From IMG/VR virus record IMGVR_UViG_3300009078_000007, positions 1 through 30,606 of that record: 30,606 nucleotides of DNA; one strand, written 5' to 3'. Of this stretch, positions 9,201 through 16,894 are shown one piece after another. Position 1 is the stretch's first letter. Each line of letters begins with the position of its first letter. A program made the position numbers and the translations under genes. Source of the DNA: a virus. Below the pieces are notes generated by a model. The model was not told where the DNA came from and made no database searches. It saw only the letters and a list, made by a program, of their open reading frames with translations.

Positions 9201-11519
9201 CTTCAGTTGCTCTACCTGCTTAGGCGTTGCAGTCTTGCCAAACTCTACTGCCTCTGGAGAACCTTTGAGTTCTGGAATTTCGATAGCAGGAGCTTCAACC
9301 TTTGCTGTTATTTCCCCCTCACCCTTAATCCCTCTTAATGTCTCTTCTAAGTTCTTCCTGATACCAGCCCTTTGTTCTTTAGGAGCATCTGCGATAGCTT
9401 TCAGCCCCTTGTTACGCAACCCCTCTATGAGCTTGTCTTTAGATACAGTGGCTTCAGAAGCATGTTGTATAGCCTTAGCAGGGTCTTTAGAAGCATATTC
9501 CACCAAAGTACCAAGCTCTACATCATTAACCCTGTCAGACTCTTTAAGCATGGCAGGAGTTTGAGCCTTGATTTTTTCTGAGCTTGTTCTTAATTTGCTT
9601 TCTTTCGCAATTAATCCAGGAGGAACTTTAGAACCTAATTCTGGTCCGTATTTAGCGGTAAAAGCATCCGCCATAGTCTTGCCTACTACTTGTTCTGCGA
9701 CAAGCTCTTTTGGAGTTTCAGCAACAGGTTTCAGCAAAGAAGGTTTCTTTATCGCTTCTTCTATGTTAGGCGATATAACAGGTTCAGTTTTGGCACTTGG
9801 CCCAGCTTGAGGCGGTTGTTCGGGAGCCATTCTCTTTTTAATGGCTTCTTGGAAGAGCTTGTCTCGTTCCGCAGGATTATTGATTGTTCTTAATATGGTC
9901 CCTTCGCTATGGCCTGCTTGCCTTAAATCATCAATAGATTGGACTACAAGACCACGTTCTTTTACTTCTAAATTTCTGTACCAATTTGTAGAAAATATTT
10001 TCTTAAAGATTTGTCCAGTTGCCCCTAATGCTCCCTCTAATGTACCAAAGAAAGCGGCATCTTTAGCTACACCCTCTGGTGTCCCTTCTTCAAGCAATCC
10101 ATAAAGACCACCGGCAAGACCGCCTCTTACTATATGCCCTGCTATTTGGTCTATAACCGGTCCAGTTTTTAAAACTAAATCAATAGGAAGACCAAAGGCT
10201 TTCATCATTGCGTTAGCTACTTTAAATGACATACTGATAGGAGCTATCGCACCTGCCATTTGGGATGCACCACCAACTACTTTTTGTGTATCTTCAGGCA
10301 GGTATTCGCCAAACTTAGAAATTCCCTTATCTATATAAGAAGTATAATCTTTGCCGGTAACAGCTTTTGTAATAGGTTGTGCAATAGCTTTTTCTGCGGC
10401 TCTCGGGATCATACCACGGGCAAGAGAAACAGCCCCATAAGGAGCAAGAGCCATTGCAGCCTTACCACCCTTTGCTACTTCTTCAGGTGTGGGAATAGGC
10501 TTGCTGGTAATAGTTGAAACAGGATGAATCATTTTGATACCATATTCAGCTTGCTTCAAATCTTCTAATTCACCTATTAAGTTTTTGGCTTCTTCTATCC
10601 TAACATTATGAGCGTTTATCTCGACATTATAATCTTCGATAGCTTTTTCATATTGTGGACGAAGTTTAGTATATTGTTCATACAAATCAGGAGGCAAAGC
10701 ATTATCAACAGCCTTAGAAGTTATTTCTCCTATTTTTATTTCTAAGCTCTTAATATTACCTAATCTTTTTTCAATAGCTTTACGGTCATCTTGCTCATCT
10801 TTTTGCTTTGGTCTTGTAAGCTCACCAAGCCTTTTATTAATTTCCTCTTTGCGGGCAGAAATATCATTAGGAATACCAGCAGGAATAGTTGATTCAGGCA
10901 TTCCCTCCATACCTTTTGGGACATTCGATTCAGGCGCAAATTGAGTAGTAAAATCAGGAACCTTGCTAATAGTTTCTTTTACAAACTCTTTGCCACGTTC
11001 AAGCATAGAAGAAGATTTACCTTGATCTAAAGTTGCCGTGTCCCCAGATATACCCAAAAACTCATCCACTGACATTTTCTTAGCCGGTGATATTTGAGTA
11101 TCAGGCAAATCTTCTTTTTGAGCAAAAGGATTTTTACCTTCTGCAAGTCTCATCTTTGCATGGTCAACAGCTTTTCTAACTATTGTCTCAGTAGGCGACT
11201 TACCGCTAAGCAAATAGTTTCTTTCTTCTAAACTTAGAGTCGGAACTAAGCTTGGGATTTCCAAATCTTTACCATCTATATTAACCCCTATAGATAACTC
11301 AGTTGAAATATTGCCGTCTGGCCTTGATAATGGCCCAAAATATCCTTGTCCTTTCTGTGTATTATCTTCCCTTAAACCATAATTTTTAACAGATACTTTT
11401 TTGTCTGAAGGTTCTTTAGCTTTATCTGGTGCAGATATGCCCAAGAACTCATCCACTGACATCTTCTTGGGAGCTATCTGATTACCAGATGCGGAAGCTA
11501 AATATTCATCAACATTCAT
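3246..11519 (-). CDS. Giant polyvalent (injected) virion protein: ParB-like, zincin, ART-PolyVal and LPD38-like domains (2757 aa)
   Basis: The start ATG lies five bases after the upstream stop, with only a weak site (GAGTAAG). Visible order: (1) residues 1-160, three copies of an M-x-VDE-F/Y-L motif (1-7, 18-29, 147-158) around a conserved virion segment (YGLREDNTQKGQGYFGPL, RPDG, STELSIGVNIDGKDLEIPSL); (2) 350-520, Gly/Ala-rich hydrophobic segments; (3) about 1015-1140, a ParB/ddrB-type domain with NGHQRYDIAQRTG at 1065; (4) a zincin with HESIH at 1479-1483 and candidate third ligand E1522 or E1523; (5) about 1595-1895, an ADP-ribosyltransferase of the polyvalent class with HGTPH at 1601, GTGEGAAAYGHGFYVAE at 1624, LLDWDKPLSEQ ending at 1756 and GIPGNKYLDAGSRN at 1822; (6) about 2480-2660, an LPD38-like region and further hydrophobic segments. 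Polyvalent proteins are known to travel in virions and carry anti-host effectors. Domains are recognised by motif; injection and targets are inference. Confidence 0.85.
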   Translation of the reverse strand: MNVDEYLASASGNQIAPKKMSVDEFLGISAPDKAKEPSDKKVSVKNYGLREDNTQKGQGYFGPLSRPDGNISTELSIGVNIDGKDLEIPSLVPTLSLEERNYLLSGKSPTETIVRKAVDHAKMRLAEGKNPFAQKEDLPDTQISPAKKMSVDEFLGISGDTATLDQGKSSSMLERGKEFVKETISKVPDFTTQFAPESNVPKGMEGMPESTIPAGIPNDISARKEEINKRLGELTRPKQKDEQDDRKAIEKRLGNIKSLEIKIGEITSKAVDNALPPDLYEQYTKLRPQYEKAIEDYNVEINAHNVRIEEAKNLIGELEDLKQAEYGIKMIHPVSTITSKPIPTPEEVAKGGKAAMALAPYGAVSLARGMIPRAAEKAIAQPITKAVTGKDYTSYIDKGISKFGEYLPEDTQKVVGGASQMAGAIAPISMSFKVANAMMKAFGLPIDLVLKTGPVIDQIAGHIVRGGLAGGLYGLLEEGTPEGVAKDAAFFGTLEGALGATGQIFKKIFSTNWYRNLEVKERGLVVQSIDDLRQAGHSEGTILRTINNPAERDKLFQEAIKKRMAPEQPPQAGPSAKTEPVISPNIEEAIKKPSLLKPVAETPKELVAEQVVGKTMADAFTAKYGPELGSKVPPGLIAKESKLRTSSEKIKAQTPAMLKESDRVNDVELGTLVEYASKDPAKAIQHASEATVSKDKLIEGLRNKGLKAIADAPKEQRAGIRKNLEETLRGIKGEGEITAKVEAPAIEIPELKGSPEAVEFGKTATPKQVEQLKVKRDEAYAESDRLQAEAKEAYAGGDGLTGENKLNDAVIASSKANLYREAIDASEGKLTGPPPMTPIIPGTRPKGIETIEAEGEVKPAEAKAEKQSWEMGGDEWLASPEGQERLKNAKQEVINDEIRIIGATFKKKGITGQDKLILSRSLDKTKRGQLEGFAQRRAELIALGTLDNKGHKGIIKQALSEGNLTPERYTELHEKDYGPLEEFMPAEAKETEPVAPPATQEPGSIDPKFPVKDLFIDAKTLQYKRFTDEKGVTGKLSDAEEFDEKFGGVLTVWRDPKTGKVFVSNGHQRYDIAQRTGKETVPVRFSKVKTAEEAKYEGALINIAENNGSPEDAAVIFREYGLTADDVNKKYHISLKGDIARKGLALSRLHPTIFNSVEKREIPQNWGVTIGENLDNQDMQIDLIRYLDKVKRSGKTVNIGVLEQLIKDINGEVVGTVEVKDGVIFGPESFERPLLMERAELRDYAVNELAKEKRLFGTVGQEGAAKKLTIGGNIIDVNKSKTVAEKAALIKDIFEKLAGSKGEISNELNKYAEELSNVRSKGEKDRIKRDFLERLRETINEFIKGGKGTDIKIGRGDAKTGAYKDTERLEDNLLKPEQYEFGKSIPVKGDESLLDILRKAPPLKNTTMGISPDGSVWVRNKNGKGFVVRSVKQIEPNKADLLISHGKMLEKGEFITGKYKDSSIELVRGTGEEPWTATHESIHFFEDLGYISSIEKAIMSNHIKRLQKEGKWDSGNREVGGEEDRAVFITENLRDRSIKGPLGRILQKISDLIDAFVNLFKRTAKGVMRDIESGKVFDRDLGKPSRKVRVKALEQYQALKHGTPHVWPPEKGYPHGRPRLDKIGTGEGAAAYGHGFYVAEAEEVARSYKETLQRAIADKIVIDGKQIDRFERNDVAWALEDMGYEHDLAWTAADWLMNKGLKENKNMAADRGLERLHNVFSKIKEVPIQEGSLYTLELPDDVLPKLLDWDKPLSEQSEYVKEVLAKTEYAPFLSGKDPENASLHDRFGVWRPKDLNPERIYYELSAKMGGQSQASEYLASIGIPGNKYLDAGSRNRTEWVAKHPQGGENVFNTKGEAEAFIKRNPEYELIPPKQTSNFVIWDQTVLDRMALLERNGEKLDTIRLGDAKANLFENIKSEKGSSDLINDLSQLGADAIKRGHKSYKDFVSYMKAELKDVWNRVKPLMLRAYDAAKKVLKSERGAIEIGAEKDIIKRRREKIKAIRDYFNLSDNDLKKISWKDIRLMSNYEFEQFIDYIKVKFGEDRYLGNIFVTPEGREQTIAEKFVERQQAMNELELLRKEKAFIAEDNIRKFHKLPTIKNMTKNQLTEYLGILSKYEKGDQFLTPKRIKGIEKTLWAGSKTIREVLEKASKEFDIPMSELAKIRVHEIDRFRYDTSLAKQNAFYNFMVDTIKTAEIKNQFKYFKEREKLYSLAKLALKSKKRGIIGRLIPRQKELMEYLEAEEDAKIEIATKLTTEEIALADGIEDFYRRAYNWLLINQELKNSRFADSKYVFHSKRPISEMLVDLKDTGIKSAAKDLLRRWQLDEAQFKILDSKTGKILRMKKFFRQTLYRTGELTPTKNIIKATDIYMQQFFKKMALDESVPAIETLALALRPKEKTKTGIFLNDSLITFVKEYLNNKKGRTLNIGIQQGGKIDTVIRFVNQMISLRYIALNIPLELAAIVGETTAKLPALGNRKLILANIRRHTPKGRRILKKYKAFTGEGVFEEVMQPARNIGENINMVLYGLFKWSRKVTKQDILLGNMTREEFKAETIDPKKLAEVTKLAGRWLDIEGSKSILGSTSTGAAITKFKGWAIPIASSTIQDVNSLARTLTRLGNPKKRLTREQFQELYRFAETGAILTAILSLTSDDYDKDSFAGKLKYYAIRELGTLYNALTPFTLLTFGVTIAFLEKLSKNLYLLMTLEKYKTRDELKGATALKKQFEPAAISQFKHDKPKKKKSSVVGYSPWKISSGSVK

Positions 11520-11524
11520 AATAC

Positions 11525-12628
11525 TTACTCGTCAAAAAGCTCAGGGAATCTTTGTAACAATAATTTACGTTTTGTTTCAGCAGAAAGACCAGATGCTTTA
11601 ACTTTCTCCGGTGTAGAAACATCAACCTTTTTAATAGCTACAGAATCAGGCCAAAAAGGCTTTTTTTCTTCTCCTATTGCATAAATATAAGGTTTCCCTG
11701 AATTTTCATTGAAAAAGTCTATATCCACTTCAGCCGTTGCCATATCTTCACTTTCAAGTATTCTCCGCTCTGATTCTCTTATTTCCTTGGCTCTTTGCCT
11801 CTCTTCTGAAAAAGGCATCATTCGTTCTTTATCTTCTTTAGGAGGAGCCCTATGTCTTGCTTTTGCGCTTTCACTTGCTTCTGCTTCTCTTTCTTTCATT
11901 TTTATATATGCATCAGGATCAGTATAAGCAAATTCAGTAGCAGAAGAAGGGACTTTAGTCTTTGGAGCCGCAACAAAAGTTTGAGGTTTCTGATACCCTG
12001 TTAATGTACCCTCAGTAGTTCCCGCAGATTGATCTTCACTTACCTGCCCTGGTTCAGTATAAGGGTTAATACCAAAATTTTTAGCTTTTTCCACTCCCTT
12101 TTCATTTAAAGATACTCCCAATTCTCCTAATCCTTTTACTACATTAAATTCATGTTTTTCCCTTTCTATCTTTTGTTCAGAGGTAGGGAGGATGCCTGAC
12201 TCTTGCAGTAGTTTTAACGTCATAATCGTATCGCCAAAACCCAAGCCATACTGACTTGCAATGGAAAAAATTTCTCCTGTAGGGATTTCTTTCCCTTCAT
12301 TAAGATATGAAGAGATTGTATCAGCTATTATCGGTCCAACAGTTTGCAGTTGTTGTCTTTTCTGATTAGCCAATACAGGTTCTATGCTCTGCATTATAGC
12401 AACAGGGTCAATGTCAACATCAGCAAGTAACCTGTTTACTTCATCCCACGGAATATCTTTTTGCTGAACTAAGCCAAGTATAGCCTGATGCGTTCTTTCC
12501 TGACGTTTTTTCTGCATAGAATCAATCCATGTCTGCATCCCCTGATTAAGACTTTGGATGCCTCCAGCCAAATCGTTTGATCCCTGTGATTGATTCTCAT
12601 ATAATGAAGCTGCTAATGAACTTCTCAT
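11525..12628 (-). CDS. Probable internal virion / ejection protein (367 aa)
   Basis: The start lies after AAGAGGTAACAGGTT. No known domain is recognised. Residues 1-50 are polar and Gln-rich (SLNQGMQTWIDSMQKKRQERT); the middle (50-200) is predicted helical; about 255-300 is a highly charged segment (KERMMPFSEERQRAKEIRESERR) likely to form a long helix. The product has no signal peptide or membrane segment. It lies between a 765-aa Ala/Gly/Gln-rich protein and the giant polyvalent protein, in the position where podoviruses carry their internal core or ejection proteins. That position is the only ground for the role. Its stop is five bases before the start of the giant gene, suggesting coupled translation. 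Confidence 0.75.
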   Translation of the reverse strand: MRSSLAASLYENQSQGSNDLAGGIQSLNQGMQTWIDSMQKKRQERTHQAILGLVQQKDIPWDEVNRLLADVDIDPVAIMQSIEPVLANQKRQQLQTVGPIIADTISSYLNEGKEIPTGEIFSIASQYGLGFGDTIMTLKLLQESGILPTSEQKIEREKHEFNVVKGLGELGVSLNEKGVEKAKNFGINPYTEPGQVSEDQSAGTTEGTLTGYQKPQTFVAAPKTKVPSSATEFAYTDPDAYIKMKEREAEASESAKARHRAPPKEDKERMMPFSEERQRAKEIRESERRILESEDMATAEVDIDFFNENSGKPYIYAIGEEKKPFWPDSVAIKKVDVSTPEKVKASGLSAETKRKLLLQRFPELFDE

Positions 12629-12650
12629 AACCTGTTACCTCTTAATAATA

Positions 12651-14948
12651 TTAATACATCGGATCATAAAACCAACCACCATTATACATTGTAGCAGTAT
12701 CCGCTGATTTATTCCAAGAATCCCATAAATTACTGGCTGTTGTTGCAGCACCAAGTCCTGCCCCGGCTATATCCAGCCAACCTCCAACCTTAGACATTGT
12801 TGACTGTTCCGGCCCCTCATACGTCATATTAGTATCTTGTGACGGAATACCGTATGCTAATTGCTGTACTCCCATACCTGCTTTCGCAAGTATATCTGCA
12901 TATTGCATAAAGGCCGTATACGGGGTATTTTGCTGTGCATATTCCCACTGAGCCGCAGGAGCCAGCATATTTGTAGCCATACGCTGTTGTTCAGCCCCCA
13001 TACCACCTGTCATCATTACATTGCCAACGGGTTTACCGCCAAAAGAAATATTAATGGGATTAGCTTTTGCAGTATCAATGGCTTGATTGACTGGCTGTGC
13101 ATTCTGTTTGATAGCATCAACATATTGCTGATTCTGCTGATCGAGATATTGTTGCTGCCCACTCAAGGCTTGAGCTAAATAAGAAGGCTGCCCTTCCCCC
13201 GGAGAACCAAAAACATTATTCAGAAACATCTCCCAGATTGCTTCTCCGCCGGCAGGCAATGGCCCCGGAGTCTTTATTTGTTTTTCTTCCCCTGATACAT
13301 TATTGTCACTCATGTTATTACTCCCGGTTGATCCCGCCAATCCTAAAAAGCTACTCGAATAAGGAGTAGAACCTAAAAAAGATTGTGGCATCATATTTTG
13401 CAGAGGTTGTGATGTTGTACTTTGTTCTGGCAAAGTTGGCAAAGCCGATGAAGTTCCCAAAGAATTTGTTTGCGGTTGTACACCCTGTGATGGTATCAAA
13501 AAATTAGCATCAGAAGGAGGCATCCCTTGTGCAGAAAGTAAAAAATTAGCATCAGAAGAACCGGGGATACCACTCCCAGCCGTGGCAACAGGCTGTGTTG
13601 ACCCCCCAAGCAAAGCGTTGGCATCAGTGGGAGGTTGCCCAAATACACCACCTTTACTAACAGGTGACTGGGGAAGACTTTGTTTTACCTGATCCCAATT
13701 ATCTATATACCCTAAATATGTACGACCGCCCTGTTGTATTTCCGAATCTTTGGAAAACCCACTACTATCATCTTTGCGAATACGATCTTTACCTTTCGTA
13801 CCATAAAAATCTAATACCTGTCCATTTTCAGGATTAATAACACCAGATAAATATCCAGAACCAGCATCAGCTAAATAGCCGTCCTGATTCATTAAATATT
13901 CTTTTCCACCCACGGTTACAGGTTGCCATCCGCTTTCAACGCTTGGCTTCTCTACATAACCTTGGGGGATAAGTACCTTGTTATATATCTCAGATTGGAA
14001 CGCAGATGGATCAAACAAAACAGGATCAGTATTAGTTCTTTCATTCCAGTTCTCAGACAGATCAACAGTTTCCCATTCATCAGATGAAAAATATTTCTCA
14101 AAATCCTCTTTGCTATTTATTCTTCCTTCTATTCTTTGCAATTCATTGGTTGCAGGATTATATCTTAAAAGAAATCCCCTCTCTACATCAAATGCTTCAT
14201 CAAACTCTTCCCTTGGCATAAAGTTTTGGCGTCCCTGCATCGGGCCACCAGTAAATCCACGACCATACGATGTTTGGTAAGCTGCCAAACGTTTATCAGA
14301 ATCAATATCTTCTAACCTACTATAATCACTCTGTTGCCCTGATTTTAATGCGTTAATGTCTTCATCAGTCCCAAACTTATCCCCCTCATCGGTAAGGCTG
14401 GAATTTGTATCATAAAGGTATGTCCATCCATTATCGTCCTGACCAACTACATCTAAAACAGGTGTATGCCAGTAAATATAGTGTTTCTTGTGTTTATTTT
14501 TTTGAGAACTGTAATATTGGACACCAAGAGTTAAGGCTTCCAGTGCCGCATACATTGGGGCCGCAGGCCCGGCAAAAGCCATCCCGGCAAAGTTGGCAAT
14601 ATTCCAAGCCCCTTCATGAGAAGGATCTTTAAGAAAATCATAAGAGGATAAACCAAGACCTATATACGGCAACCAGTTACCTATTGATCCAGCTCCAGCC
14701 ATTTGAGCATTTTGAGCAGCCTGATTCGCATATTGAGTAGCGGCAGTACCGGTAAGTCCCATTTCTGTGGCAGCTTGCAAACCTTGTTGAAAAGCTTGCT
14801 CCGCAGCCATTGAACTATAAGCACTATACGCACCAAGCCCTTGGTATGCCCCCTGTGCCGTTTGTTCTATGTCACCTTCCCGAAGCCCCTGGTACAAACC
14901 AAGCGCCCCTTGTGCCCCGCCTAATCCTGGCCCTATCGTTGTTGCCAT
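12651..14948 (-). CDS. Probable internal virion / DNA-ejection protein, Ala/Gly/Gln-rich (765 aa)
   Basis: The ATG at 14948 is one base after the upstream stop; a longer frame from an upstream TTG would overlap that gene and is less likely. Residues 1-160 are rich in A, G and Q with helical hydrophobic stretches (IGNWLPYIGLGLSSYDFL; AGMAFAGPAAPMYAALEALT). Residues about 441-485 hold three copies of an S-DAN-x-LL motif (DANALL, SDANFLL, SDANFLI) in a P/G/S/Q-rich linker. The C-terminus carries another Gly/Ala hydrophobic helix (GGWLDIAGAGLGAATTASNL). This composition, low in charge with membrane-active-looking helices at both ends, is typical of proteins ejected from podovirus heads to form a channel through the envelope. 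No homologous family is recognised with certainty. Confidence 0.75.
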   Translation of the reverse strand: MATTIGPGLGGAQGALGLYQGLREGDIEQTAQGAYQGLGAYSAYSSMAAEQAFQQGLQAATEMGLTGTAATQYANQAAQNAQMAGAGSIGNWLPYIGLGLSSYDFLKDPSHEGAWNIANFAGMAFAGPAAPMYAALEALTLGVQYYSSQKNKHKKHYIYWHTPVLDVVGQDDNGWTYLYDTNSSLTDEGDKFGTDEDINALKSGQQSDYSRLEDIDSDKRLAAYQTSYGRGFTGGPMQGRQNFMPREEFDEAFDVERGFLLRYNPATNELQRIEGRINSKEDFEKYFSSDEWETVDLSENWNERTNTDPVLFDPSAFQSEIYNKVLIPQGYVEKPSVESGWQPVTVGGKEYLMNQDGYLADAGSGYLSGVINPENGQVLDFYGTKGKDRIRKDDSSGFSKDSEIQQGGRTYLGYIDNWDQVKQSLPQSPVSKGGVFGQPPTDANALLGGSTQPVATAGSGIPGSSDANFLLSAQGMPPSDANFLIPSQGVQPQTNSLGTSSALPTLPEQSTTSQPLQNMMPQSFLGSTPYSSSFLGLAGSTGSNNMSDNNVSGEEKQIKTPGPLPAGGEAIWEMFLNNVFGSPGEGQPSYLAQALSGQQQYLDQQNQQYVDAIKQNAQPVNQAIDTAKANPINISFGGKPVGNVMMTGGMGAEQQRMATNMLAPAAQWEYAQQNTPYTAFMQYADILAKAGMGVQQLAYGIPSQDTNMTYEGPEQSTMSKVGGWLDIAGAGLGAATTASNLWDSWNKSADTATMYNGGWFYDPMY

Positions 14949-14949
14949 T

Positions 14950-16194
14950 TTAATACCACATAATCCCAAATTGTTCAGGAGTTAAAGTAGCAGTTGTCGT
15001 GTTTAAAGGCTGTCCAGTATTAATATTAAATGTTTGTGGGTTAATGCCACTACTATTACTTGCCACCGGAGTTGTGGCAGATATTGTTGATGTGTCAGGA
15101 TTCCCATATTGAGCCATATAAGGCAATGCTCCATATAACAAACTATATGGAGCCAACGGGTTACGTGATTCAGACTGAGAACCACTTGTTTGTGTAGTAT
15201 ATTTTCCAAGATCACTGACTATCCCACCAAGAGTTACAGGATATGCTGTTTGGTACGCAGCTTCCTGCCCTGAAAGCTGGCCTAAAAGTTCAGCCTGTTG
15301 CCCAGCTAAAGCCGCCTGTTGCGGTAAAATACTTTGGTAAGCCATATTGGCCGCACCTGCCAAAGCTCCCGAACCAACTGTTGAATTAATCATATTTTTA
15401 GACGCAAGTTGGTTAATAGCACCTTGTAAGGCAGGCTGTATCTGTTGCTGATATACAGACGGCAAATAGTTTTGAGCATTTTCATAGCCTTGTGTCGTCT
15501 GGTTTCTTGCTGTATCATAAGCACCTGAAATTAATGCGCTGAACTCTTCAGGCGTCATGCTCTTCTGTAATTGCGCCATCCATGCAGCGATAGTAGGCGA
15601 ATACTGTTCACCTATTCCAGAATATGAAGCCCCTTGTGCCTGAGAAGTACTCCAAGGGCCTTCTACTCCTGAAACATCAGGCAAATTAAAAACAGATCCG
15701 GTTGATTGAGAACCGCTCGTACCTCCGCTACCACTATAAGTACCAGAGATTACATTGCCCTTTTCTGTAGTGTAAACAGCCTTACCACTGGCATCTGTGG
15801 TTATTTTCCCCATAGATTGACCAGAAGTACTTGTCAATTCACCTGTGTTAAAATCATATCGCCCAACTACCTGACCTGTATTCTGGTAAATAAAATTACC
15901 ACTGCTGTCCACATAATACCTATCATCCCATTGCCCTGTTGGATCTTGACTCGATCCCTGCGAACCAAAACTAAAAGATAATGCAGGTGTTGTATCTGGA
16001 TTTCGTACTCCACCACCAGCTATCATATCAAGATCTCTGACATCAGGATTTGTTGAAGATACCCCCTGAGCTAAATTGATACCAGTATTACTGACACCTG
16101 TCCCTGTATTTACATTGGTCTTGTCTGTAGCGTCAGAATTTTGACTAAGCTCAACTAACTTCTTTATAAAATCCGCAAGTGCTGATGTTGCCAT
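14950..16194 (-). CDS. Probable internal virion protein, Ser/Gly/Gln-rich (414 aa)
   Basis: AGGA lies about 12 bases before the ATG. The N-terminus has a short helix (ADFIKKLVELSQ) and is then low-complexity, rich in T, S, G and N. About residues 85-150 contain short beta-like turns of the type YYVDSSGNFIYQNTGQVVGRYD. Residues about 195-330 are helical and Gln/Ala-rich (YLPSVYQQQIQPALQGAINQ; LPQQAALAGQQAELLGQLSG). The gene sits in a chain with three other proteins of similar composition and ends one base before the next ATG. The helical Gln-rich part fits an internal core or ejection protein; this is inference from composition and gene order. No catalytic motif is seen. Confidence 0.75.
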   Translation of the reverse strand: MATSALADFIKKLVELSQNSDATDKTNVNTGTGVSNTGINLAQGVSSTNPDVRDLDMIAGGGVRNPDTTPALSFSFGSQGSSQDPTGQWDDRYYVDSSGNFIYQNTGQVVGRYDFNTGELTSTSGQSMGKITTDASGKAVYTTEKGNVISGTYSGSGGTSGSQSTGSVFNLPDVSGVEGPWSTSQAQGASYSGIGEQYSPTIAAWMAQLQKSMTPEEFSALISGAYDTARNQTTQGYENAQNYLPSVYQQQIQPALQGAINQLASKNMINSTVGSGALAGAANMAYQSILPQQAALAGQQAELLGQLSGQEAAYQTAYPVTLGGIVSDLGKYTTQTSGSQSESRNPLAPYSLLYGALPYMAQYGNPDTSTISATTPVASNSSGINPQTFNINTGQPLNTTTATLTPEQFGIMWY

Positions 16195-16212
16195 AATATC
16201 ACGTCCTATGTA

Positions 16213-16713
16213 CTAAAATTTTACACCATACATTGTATTGGCAAGAGTTCCCGGCATAGAGTTTATGCCATAAGCACCTAATGGTTGCTGAACTGGAGAC
16301 ATAGCATACGGTTGATTATAAGCCCCTGCATTTTGTCTATATGCACCTGCCGGTGCAGTATTTATCCCATATTGAGATGCAGTATGTACTCCATATTGAT
16401 TAGGGCGTCCTGCCATAGTAGTATTTACGCCATATTGCTGAGGAGTAGTATTTACGCCATACTGATTTTGAGTGTTTACCCCATAGGCATTGGCAGGAGA
16501 CCTTCTCAAAGCCATTAAAGCCGCAAGTGTATTAACGCCACCAGGCTGAGAAGAAGAAGGATTAATCTCACGGGCTACAGGTGTACCCCCAGGAGGCGAA
16601 ACTGTGTATATGCTACCCGTACCAGATGGAGCAACATTAGTTCCTGTTCTTGAGTTCGGTACTGAGTAAGTCTGTTGTGACGGGTTTCTCGTGTAATGGG
16701 GGAATATTGCCAT
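16213..16713 (-). CDS. Small virion-associated protein with YGVNT repeats (166 aa)
   Basis: A very good site, GGAGGT, stands 8 bases before the ATG, which fixes the start although the first 77 bases overlap the preceding gene in another frame. The protein is Pro/Ser/Asn/Gln-rich and looks disordered. From about residue 76 it carries spaced repeats: AYGVNTQN, QYGVNTTPQ, QYGVNTTMAG, QYGVHTAS, QYGINTAP, later AYGINS and a C-terminal MYGVKF. Repeats of this kind suggest a low-complexity linker or a peptide that binds the same partner several times. It lies immediately before the large ejection-type proteins. No known family is recognised. Confidence 0.75.
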   Translation of the reverse strand: MAIFPHYTRNPSQQTYSVPNSRTGTNVAPSGTGSIYTVSPPGGTPVAREINPSSSQPGGVNTLAALMALRRSPANAYGVNTQNQYGVNTTPQQYGVNTTMAGRPNQYGVHTASQYGINTAPAGAYRQNAGAYNQPYAMSPVQQPLGAYGINSMPGTLANTMYGVKF

Positions 16714-16894
16714 CGTCTTTTACCTCCGATGCTATTTCATAATATATTTTTACGATAAACTCTTCTAAAAAGCCAGCCAAGCCAGCTATCAATTCCTTGC
16801 TTAACCTATTGCCTCTATTAGAAATATCAAACTCCTGTATAAACTTTCTAAGTTTTTTCTGTACTACAGGTCTTAAATCTTTATCTTTAACCAT
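16637..16894 (-). CDS. Small helical protein of unknown function (85 aa)
   Basis: I place the start at the ATG at 16894 (ATGGTTAA, overlapping the upstream stop by eight bases), because GAGG lies about nine bases before it. In-frame ATGs slightly upstream are possible. The product is charged and helical (MVKDKDLRPVVQKKLRKFIQ; LIAGLAGFLEEFIVKIYYEI). The last 25 codons overlap the next gene in a different frame. Its position after a similar small helical protein suggests a tail or head completion partner, but nothing in the sequence defines the function. Confidence 0.65.
   Translation of the reverse strand: MVKDKDLRPVVQKKLRKFIQEFDISNRGNRLSKELIAGLAGFLEEFIVKIYYEIASEVKDDGNIPPLHEKPVTTDLLSTELKNRN

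Noticed and set aside
13490-13640. Short repeated DNA resembling a CRISPR or iteron array
   Set aside because: The repeats are the coding copies of the S-DAN-x-LL motif, with irregular spacing and no constant repeat/spacer layout.
14815-14969. Possible longer start (TTG) for the 765-aa protein, and similar TTG extensions of other genes
   Set aside because: The extensions run into upstream genes or include their ribosome binding sites; ATG starts with better context lie immediately inside.
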